Below the pieces are notes generated by a model. It ran no database searches and was not told the origin of the DNA. It worked only from the letters and a program-made list of their open reading frames with translations. Below are positions 1 to 5,235 of a stretch of DNA of 5,235 nucleotides, in pieces. Made by a program: the position numbers and the translations under genes. Numbering within the stretch: the stretch's first letter is position 1; the number at the start of each line of letters is the position of its first letter. Source of the DNA: Glaciecola sp. UBA1851 (lineage in GTDB: Bacteria > Pseudomonadota > Gammaproteobacteria > Enterobacterales > Alteromonadaceae); the NCBI GenBank assembly GCA_002338515.1, contig DDIL01000153.1:1-5235 (forward strand). Reading direction: 5' to 3'.

Positions 1-3000
1 ACAACACTGACAAAGTCATTTTATTTGTAAATAACGCTAACTTTAATCAGAGCACAGTCAAATTTAACGAGCTAGGCTTGCCAGAACAGCTAATTGTCGT
101 GTTATACAATTCAACAGCCTTTGGTTATAGAACCACGCTTAACGGTTTTATTCATGGTAATAACAATATAATCACTGGAAATGAAAGTGTTATAACAGGT
201 GCCATTAATAGCAACAATATTACGGTTAATTTTGAAACTGAGATTACTTATGCATCCTCAAGTGTTGATGCACTTGAATTCGAAAACTATTGCAGCGCCC
301 GCGCTATCCCCGAACCTGTTCTAGATTTTCGTTTTGATAAAACCTATTGGACTAGCGATTCAGGCGATGTATTAGACTCGTCTAGCAATGCTGTTAATGG
401 AACTGTAGTAGACGATACTGCTATTTTTCAAGAAGGGGCAATTTGCCGAGCAGCATCTTTCGACGGCACTAATGACTATATTGATGCCACAGGCATAGAT
501 AATTATTTGAGAACAACTGCCACCGTGTCGTTTTGGCTAAAAACCACTCAAACTGGAAACAATACCATGTGGGTAGCGCCCGGCATATTAGGTAATGAAA
601 GTGCAGGAGACGGAAACGATATATTCTGGGGTTACTTAGATGCGTCTGGAAGCATCAGATTTTTAAAGGGCAATGGTGCATCCGTTGGGTCAAGTGGGCC
701 AATCAACGATAACAGTTGGTATCACGTTGTTTTTTCTTGGGATAGCGACTCGGGTCAGTCTCACTCATATATAAATGGCACCCGAAGTCAAAGCGCAATA
801 ACTGAAACTGGAGATGTAACAACGAGTTTTTCAAGTATAGGACGAATACAAGATAGTGGTGGAAATGGACATTTAAATGGCCAAATTGATGAGTTACTGG
901 TATTTGATGAAATATTAACGCCTGAACAAATAAGTGCTTTATACGATGAACAAGTTGCTGGAAGAAACTATGACGGCAGCGCTAGAATATGCCCAGTAGA
1001 AGCACAAGCGGGTAAAGCCACACTAAAAAATACAGGCATACAGCCAGAATTCACTAAGGTATGTTTTGCCAAGCCTTTTACCGAAGTACCTAGAGTGTTT
1101 AGTATCCCCAATAGTGAACTCAACGCTGACAGAATTGGGTTAAGAATAAAAAATGTAACAACACAGGGGTTTGAAGTTGCGCAAGTTACTTCCCCAGAAA
1201 AAAAATTACCCGTAGCTGACAGACCAAATGGATTACCCTCACAAACGATTGATTTTTTGGCGGTTGTAGAAGGCGATTACAATTTAAATAACGATGCCAA
1301 AATGCGTGTAGATTCGCATAGTACTGTTAGTACTATTGGCAAATATTCACCAAATAGCCAAACTTGGGATACTCTACCCATAGACGATATTGGTTTTGAT
1401 AATCCTCCCGCTATGCTCGGATTTGTACAAACAATGAATAATGAAACCGATCCCTTTCCTGTATCTGAGCCTTTTTTATCTACAGCAATAAGAAATATAA
1501 GAACAGATCGTTTTTCACTTGGACTTGAACGATCAGAAACTGATACAGGCAGTGTGGACAATAATGAAACTTTAGCTTACTTAGCAGTCACGCCAAATGT
1601 GCAAGGTAAGTTAAATAGAGATATCTCTTTTGAGTCCTTTTTGAGTGGCAGGTCTATAACCGGCAACAACACATGTAAAACCATTGATTTCACACAAACT
1701 TATGATTTAGCAAAACTTTTAGTAATAGCGAACAAAAACTCAAGAAATGGAGGTGATGGCGGTTGGTTAGGACGCTGTTCCATTACTTCAGACAATGTAG
1801 GATTTCATGTTATAGAAGATAGAGACAATGACTTGGAGGGAAACCATACTACAGAAGAAGTTGGCGGACTAGCCTTGTCAGGTTCATTTAGTGATAATAC
1901 TTGCGATACTATTTTAAGTGAAATACACCACTACAGAATAGAACATGACGGCAACGGACTAACCTGCGACGCTGAAACCGTCACCATAAAAACATGTATG
2001 GATGCAAGTTGCAGCTCACTGAGCCCATCTAGCACAAATATTGATATAACCTTAGGTGGAAATGTAATTGCCAATACCACCTTTATTGGCAGCACAATTG
2101 TAAACTTTAACCACACCACAGCTGAAACTTTAGCGCTTGGCGTAACAAATGCGACAGTAGCAGCGGCAAATACGTTTATTTGTGACTCAGGCTCTAACAG
2201 CTCATGCGATATTACATTTGCTGACGCTGGCTTTAAATTTCTTTCAGGCACAACAAATAGCTCAACAATTCCTAATCAAACTGCTGGTGTACCCTTTAGT
2301 GAAAGTGTGAAAATACAAGCTGTCGAAAACGACAATGGTGTTTGTTCAGCTTTATTCGACGGCGATCAAACCGTTAAACTTTCACAGGAAAACGTTAATC
2401 CAAGTGGCACATCTGGTTTAAACTTTCAGGTTTCGGGAACCAGTATTGCGAAACATACCAGTTCAAGCAGTGGCACAAATATTACGCTTAATTTTGGCGC
2501 AAACAGTATAGCGACTATTCCATCTGCCGTTTACTTGGATGCAGGACAAATTAGGCTACACGCAAATTATGATCAAAATGATATTCAATTAACTGGCACA
2601 AGTAATAACTTTTGGGTAGCGCCAGCTAGCCTAATTGTTACAGCACACAGCGGTACTAATTCTCTAAATGGCAATAGCGCCATCTCAAATACCATACATA
2701 GCGCAGCCGAAGATTTCAACTTAAAAATAGTGGCCTATAATGGCGCAACACCAGCGGCGATTACGCAAAATTATGAAGCTGTTCAACCTCAGTTTAAATT
2801 AAAAAGAGTGCTTCCGAATAACGCAGGTAGCGTGGATGGCTTATTAACTTATGCTAGTAATGAATCATTAACCACCACACTGAATCCAGTTTTTCAAAAT
2901 GTTAACTCAACTTCTTTTACTAATGGTACTTACAACTTTAATAACGCTAACTATTCCGAGGTAGGTGTAGTTGAGTTAGAAGTAAAAGACAATAACTACG

Positions 3001-4019
3001 GAAACCAAGGAATAGAAGTAGCAAGCACGCCTACCACTATTGGCCGATTTACACCGCATTATTTAAAACAAGAAATGTTGCAAGCAGGCACGCTAATGGC
3101 AAGTTGTGGCGCAAATACAGACTTTAGCGCTTATAGCGGGCAACGCAATGAAACAAACAATAGTGAAGGGGCAATAAAGTACTTAACCAATCCAATCTTC
3201 AAAATAACGGCATATAATAAACAAGACCAAATTACTCAGAACTATTATCAAGATAGCGAAGGCAGTGCCAATGACTTTATGAAATTACAAGCAACCTCGA
3301 TGAATATTCTTGCGCCTTCTCAAGACAAATTTGCCACGGGAGTAGATAGTACGTTGCTGCCTGTCGTTTCAAATACAGATACTGGGGTAATCAGTCAAAA
3401 CGACTTGAGTGCAGATAGTTCTGCTCAACTTCCAAGAGGTGTATTACATTATCAACTATCTGCCAATGATAATTTCTATTATGTCCGCTCATCAAATGCC
3501 AAGGTTAATCCATTTCAATCTAATCTTGAATTTACGGCTTTAACTAGTACAGATGATGACAACGTACCTATTCAAAACACGACAACATTCATTCCAGCAG
3601 GCATAGATATTAAATTTGGGCGAACAAACATTGAAAATAGTTTTGGTCCCGAAACCCATAACTTAGGGTTAAATATGCGCATAGAGCATTTTAATAACAA
3701 TGCATTTGTAACGAGCAATGACAACAGCTGCACCAGTTATGATGTTGATAATTTCACACTAGGTAGTTTAAGTTTAGATGCAACGCTTACACATGTATTA
3801 GGTACATCAAGTTCATTCATTAACGGCGTAACAAACAACTTGCTACTTCAAGCACCTGGCGAAAATAATACGGGCAACATTTCAATAACCTATGACAGTT
3901 TTGATTGGCTAAAATATGATTGGGATAACGATGGCGCACTAGATAACAATCCAAGTGCGGAGGCTACTTTTGGTATTTATAAGGGCGATGAGCGACTACT
4001 TCACTGGCGTGAAAATTAA
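1..4019 (+). CDS. mshQ: MshQ-like / DUF6701 modular surface protein of the MSHA pilus system (5' partial)
   Basis: This is a large secreted protein that I place in the MSHA (mannose-sensitive haemagglutinin) type IV pilus accessory family MshQ. The frame is open from base 3 to the TAA at 4017-4019, giving 1338 visible residues. The TTG at 78 is only an internal Leu codon, and the real start and signal peptide lie before the window. Residues below count from base 3. A solenoid-like, Asn/Gly-rich stretch (about 47-85) is followed by a LamG-like jelly roll (about 105-323; 'DYIDA', 'SFWLK', 'WYHVVFSWD', 'GQIDELLVFDEILTPEQI'). Three H-lectin-like units follow (about 352-426, 461-535, 561-629). Next is the family signature 'HHYRIEHDGNGLTC' (641-655), with nearby cysteines at 665, 670, 727 and 735 and 'CDITFADAGFKFLSG'. 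DUF6701 runs from about 756 to the end, with 'IGRFTPHY', 'DWDNDGALDN' and 'ATFGIYKGDERLLHWRE'. No membrane segment is visible. It probably acts on the cell surface or pilus as an adhesin (inference). Family assignment is strong. The exact symbol is less certain because no other msh gene is in view. Confidence 0.85.
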   Translation, partial: NTDKVILFVNNANFNQSTVKFNELGLPEQLIVVLYNSTAFGYRTTLNGFIHGNNNIITGNESVITGAINSNNITVNFETEITYASSSVDALEFENYCSARAIPEPVLDFRFDKTYWTSDSGDVLDSSSNAVNGTVVDDTAIFQEGAICRAASFDGTNDYIDATGIDNYLRTTATVSFWLKTTQTGNNTMWVAPGILGNESAGDGNDIFWGYLDASGSIRFLKGNGASVGSSGPINDNSWYHVVFSWDSDSGQSHSYINGTRSQSAITETGDVTTSFSSIGRIQDSGGNGHLNGQIDELLVFDEILTPEQISALYDEQVAGRNYDGSARICPVEAQAGKATLKNTGIQPEFTKVCFAKPFTEVPRVFSIPNSELNADRIGLRIKNVTTQGFEVAQVTSPEKKLPVADRPNGLPSQTIDFLAVVEGDYNLNNDAKMRVDSHSTVSTIGKYSPNSQTWDTLPIDDIGFDNPPAMLGFVQTMNNETDPFPVSEPFLSTAIRNIRTDRFSLGLERSETDTGSVDNNETLAYLAVTPNVQGKLNRDISFESFLSGRSITGNNTCKTIDFTQTYDLAKLLVIANKNSRNGGDGGWLGRCSITSDNVGFHVIEDRDNDLEGNHTTEEVGGLALSGSFSDNTCDTILSEIHHYRIEHDGNGLTCDAETVTIKTCMDASCSSLSPSSTNIDITLGGNVIANTTFIGSTIVNFNHTTAETLALGVTNATVAAANTFICDSGSNSSCDITFADAGFKFLSGTTNSSTIPNQTAGVPFSESVKIQAVENDNGVCSALFDGDQTVKLSQENVNPSGTSGLNFQVSGTSIAKHTSSSSGTNITLNFGANSIATIPSAVYLDAGQIRLHANYDQNDIQLTGTSNNFWVAPASLIVTAHSGTNSLNGNSAISNTIHSAAEDFNLKIVAYNGATPAAITQNYEAVQPQFKLKRVLPNNAGSVDGLLTYASNESLTTTLNPVFQNVNSTSFTNGTYNFNNANYSEVGVVELEVKDNNYGNQGIEVASTPTTIGRFTPHYLKQEMLQAGTLMASCGANTDFSAYSGQRNETNNSEGAIKYLTNPIFKITAYNKQDQITQNYYQDSEGSANDFMKLQATSMNILAPSQDKFATGVDSTLLPVVSNTDTGVISQNDLSADSSAQLPRGVLHYQLSANDNFYYVRSSNAKVNPFQSNLEFTALTSTDDDNVPIQNTTTFIPAGIDIKFGRTNIENSFGPETHNLGLNMRIEHFNNNAFVTSNDNSCTSYDVDNFTLGSLSLDATLTHVLGTSSSFINGVTNNLLLQAPGENNTGNISITYDSFDWLKYDWDNDGALDNNPSAEATFGIYKGDERLLHWREN
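1056..1889 (+). repeat. Three diverged copies of an H-type-lectin-like unit inside the MshQ-like protein
   Basis: These are protein-level repeats only, with no DNA identity. The copies span about 1056-1280, 1383-1607 and 1683-1889, each 69-75 residues. Their central strands line up as 'LRIKNVTTQGFEV', 'TAIRNIRTDRFSL' and 'RCSITSDNVGFHV'. Their closing strands line up as 'IDFLAV', 'LAYLAV' and 'VGGLAL'. Each begins with a strand ending in a short hydrophobic run before an Asn-containing loop ('PRVFSIPNSE', 'PAMLGFVQTMNNE', 'AKLLVIANKNS'). The pattern resembles H-type lectin (discoidin/HPA-like) domains, which bind sugars as trimers. The third copy is the most diverged and carries extra cysteines. 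The repeat is visible by eye; the lectin label is family-level inference. Confidence 0.55.
2292..3485 (+). repeat. Three related beta-sandwich modules making up the DUF6701 region
   Basis: Within the DUF6701 part of the MshQ-like protein I see a recurring scheme. A strand ending in an 'A.' pair comes first: 'SVKIQAVENDNG', then 'NLKIVAYNGATPAAITQNY', then 'FKITAYNKQDQITQNYY'. Each is followed roughly 60-85 residues later by a 'G.-hydrophobic-x-hydrophobic' strand: 'DAGQIRLHANYD', 'EVGVVELEVKDNNY', 'PRGVLHYQLSANDNFYY'. Modules cover about 2292-2597, 2613-3017 and 3048-3485. Modules two and three are also preceded by similar linkers ('FWVAPASLIV', 'RFTPHYLKQ'). Copies two and three are clearly alike; the first is more tentative. 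Ig-like folds would fit, but no structure is seen here. Confidence 0.45.
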
Positions 4020-4061
4020 TTACTCTAAGCTCAAATCGGGCAACCCTACCCTAGTTAATTT
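4013..4061. repeat. Imperfect AT-rich inverted repeat straddling the two convergent stop codons
   Basis: Bases 4013-4022 (aaattaatta) can pair with 4052-4061 (tagttaattt). That gives ten base pairs, one of them a G-U wobble, around a 29-base loop. The arms include the TAA of the plus-strand gene and most of the TAG of the minus-strand gene. The intergenic gap itself is only 4020-4050. There is no GC-rich stem and no long T-tract beside it; the plus-strand side is followed only by a short 'ttt' and the minus-strand side by 'tttt'. It could act as a weak bidirectional terminator or simply be chance pairing in AT-rich sequence. Confidence 0.3.
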
Positions 4062-5235
4062 GTTCTGCCTTAACTTTATTCACATACTCGGTCAATTTTA
4101 AATCTGCCTGATCACCAAATAAGATTTCACAGGCTTCTACGATCCCCTTAGTTTTAATAATATCTGATTTTCTTAATACCATTTCTATTTTAGACCGGCG
4201 CCTTAAAAAATCTTCTAATTTGGTAATCATTTCGCGCCTAGAAGCATAATGTAGTTCTGCTCGAATATATTCAGCATTTTCCATTAGTTGTTCCGCTTGA
4301 GTTGGGTCTCTTTGTATTTCATCTAGGATTTGAAGTGCATGAATGTCGTATCTACGCCATAGTCTTACCGATAGTTTTTCAGATGAATAGGTTGGTGTTA
4401 GCGCATCTAATCCTATTAACTTAGCGCGATATTCAAATTCGTCTTTTACTGTATTAGGCGATTCGCCATACCAAATAGCGTCAGGTTTAGGTAAGTTAAC
4501 GCCTAGCTTTGTTACCAGTTGACTAACTTCTTCACCCACATTGATGCAATCTGTTAGCTTACCACCAAAAATACTCATACATTTATCGCGCTGGTTAACA
4601 TCAATTGCATGCTTTCTTGATAGGGCCACCCAATCAGCTTCACCCCCCTGCCCTTTAACAGCAAGTGGTCTCACACCGCACCGCTCAGAAATAATGTCAC
4701 TTTCTGTAAGCGGCTTGGATAAATCGAGTAACTTGTTAACGTTATCTAAAATAAACTGTCTATCTTCTGGCGTAACATGGGTAACGGGATCTTCCACCTT
4801 GTCGTCAGTTGTACCAATACAGGTTTTTTGCCCCATTGGAATAATGAAAAATAAACGGCCATCTGAAGCAAAAAAGGCAAGAACCTTATCAACCTTCGTG
4901 AGTTTATTTACAATTAAATGTACACCTTTTGAAAAAAGATGTTGGTGATCAGTTGTTTGACCAATTCGAGTATTAAATTGATCAACTTTTGGACCGCAAG
5001 CATTTATCAGTATTTTTGATTTGATCGTGACCTTAGTTTGGTTAACTTGGTCAATCGCCTGAGTTTGCCAAATACCTTCTTTTCTTTCACTCAAACCCGC
5101 TTCTAGATAATTGGCTATGACCGCGCCGTTATCCATTGATGCCCGAATGAAATTAAATACAAACCTTGCATCATTATCATGTAAAAATGCATCAGAATAT
5201 TCAAACCCACCTTGGCTATTTGAAATATCTATTGC
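4051..5235 (-). CDS. glpD: Aerobic FAD-dependent glycerol-3-phosphate dehydrogenase GlpD (5' partial)
   Basis: This enzyme oxidises sn-glycerol 3-phosphate to dihydroxyacetone phosphate and passes electrons through FAD to the quinone pool at the inner membrane. The frame is open from the window edge at 5235 to the TAG at 4051-4053, giving 394 visible residues. The ATG at 5134-5136 is an internal Met, because the upstream codons ('GGFEYSDAFLHDNDARFVF') fit the family. Typical GlpD is about 500 residues or more, so at least 100-150, including the GxGxxG FAD motif, lie outside. Visible motifs, numbered from 5235, are 'NACGPKVD' (78-85), 'KGVH' (103-106), 'IGTTDD' (140-145), 'GVRPL' (187-191), 'SRKHAIDV' (206-213) and 'FGGKLT' (223-228). 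By recall of the E. coli structure, its Arg317, Arg332 and Lys354 correspond to Arg189, Arg207 and Lys226. The C-terminal DAO_C helical domain covers about 281-383 ('LWRRYDIHALQIL', 'AELHYASRREM', 'DFLRRRSKIEM'). It converges on the mshQ-like gene with a 31-base gap and shows no evident functional link to it. Confidence 0.93.
   Translation of the reverse strand, partial: AIDISNSQGGFEYSDAFLHDNDARFVFNFIRASMDNGAVIANYLEAGLSERKEGIWQTQAIDQVNQTKVTIKSKILINACGPKVDQFNTRIGQTTDHQHLFSKGVHLIVNKLTKVDKVLAFFASDGRLFFIIPMGQKTCIGTTDDKVEDPVTHVTPEDRQFILDNVNKLLDLSKPLTESDIISERCGVRPLAVKGQGGEADWVALSRKHAIDVNQRDKCMSIFGGKLTDCINVGEEVSQLVTKLGVNLPKPDAIWYGESPNTVKDEFEYRAKLIGLDALTPTYSSEKLSVRLWRRYDIHALQILDEIQRDPTQAEQLMENAEYIRAELHYASRREMITKLEDFLRRRSKIEMVLRKSDIIKTKGIVEACEILFGDQADLKLTEYVNKVKAEQIN

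Noticed and set aside
78..80. TTG as the start of the large plus-strand gene
   Set aside because: The frame is open back to base 3 and the upstream codons ('DKVILFVNNANFNQSTVKF') read as continuous protein of the same style. No ribosome binding site stands in front of TTG, so the gene is cut by the window edge.
1277..1561. Minus-strand 94-codon open frame
   Set aside because: It lies wholly inside the lectin-like part of the MshQ-like gene and resembles no family I know; a shadow of the coding strand.
1931..2251. Minus-strand 106-codon open frame
   Set aside because: It is antisense to the conserved HHYRIEHDG/cysteine block of the MshQ-like gene, whose family match explains the sequence.
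29..2953. Shared 13-base string 'aataacgctaact' near bases 30 and 2940
   Set aside because: Both copies encode Asn-Asn-Ala-Asn-aromatic in the same frame of an Asn-rich protein. The match is short and isolated, best explained by composition rather than a functional DNA repeat.
4038..4046. Short hairpin 'gggcaaccc' in the intergenic gap as a terminator
   Set aside because: Only three base pairs with a three-base loop and no T-tract on either strand; too weak to call.
4541..4948. Plus-strand 135-codon open frame
   Set aside because: It is antisense to the most conserved part of glpD (GVRPL, FGGKLT), so it is a shadow frame.
5134..5136. ATG as the start of the minus-strand glpD
   Set aside because: Upstream codons to the window edge encode residues that fit GlpD before this point, and starting here would remove the FAD-binding domain.
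1..5235. CRISPR arrays, tRNA/rRNA genes, insertion sequences, defence systems
   Set aside because: No regularly spaced direct repeats, no tRNA-like or rRNA stretches, and no transposase or nuclease motifs were found. The window is taken up by two coding regions.

Overview
The window is almost fully coding and holds the 3' parts of two convergent genes, both cut by the window edges. By eye it is AT-rich (roughly 38-40% GC). The large plus-strand gene belongs to a type IV pilus (MSHA) accessory family found in marine gammaproteobacteria. I therefore infer a chromosomal segment of an Alteromonadales/Vibrionales-type bacterium (Colwellia, Pseudoalteromonas, Catenovulum and similar). The genus cannot be fixed from this sequence.

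Bases 1-4019, plus strand: a very large secreted, modular, Asn-rich protein of the MshQ / DUF6701 family. The visible part is 1338 residues, and its true start and signal peptide lie before the window. In order it has an N-terminal beta-solenoid-like stretch, a LamG/concanavalin-like jelly roll, three diverged copies of an H-type-lectin-like beta unit, the MshQ-typical 'HHYRIEHDG...C' cysteine segment, then a DUF6701 region that I read as three related beta-sandwich modules. It ends with a DxDxDGxxD loop and the family-typical 'ATFGIYKG..R..HWRE' tail. The architecture suggests a cell-surface or pilus-associated carbohydrate-binding adhesin. That is inference from domain content.

Bases 4020-4050: a 31-base gap between the two stop codons. 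It has no GC-rich hairpin with a T-tract. An imperfect AT-rich inverted repeat straddles both stop codons.

Bases 4051-5235, minus strand: the C-terminal 394 residues of an aerobic FAD-dependent glycerol-3-phosphate dehydrogenase (GlpD), including the substrate-binding residues and the DAO_C domain. The N-terminal FAD-binding Rossmann motif lies beyond the window.

The two genes have no evident functional link: one is surface attachment, the other glycerol catabolism feeding the quinone pool. In the Vibrio and Shewanella loci I know, mshQ is followed by mreBCD, so convergent glpD here is the main contextual oddity. I do not see a new defence or mobile system, RNA gene, CRISPR array or insertion sequence. 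The points worth a second look are the internal architecture of the MshQ-like protein and its genomic neighbourhood.
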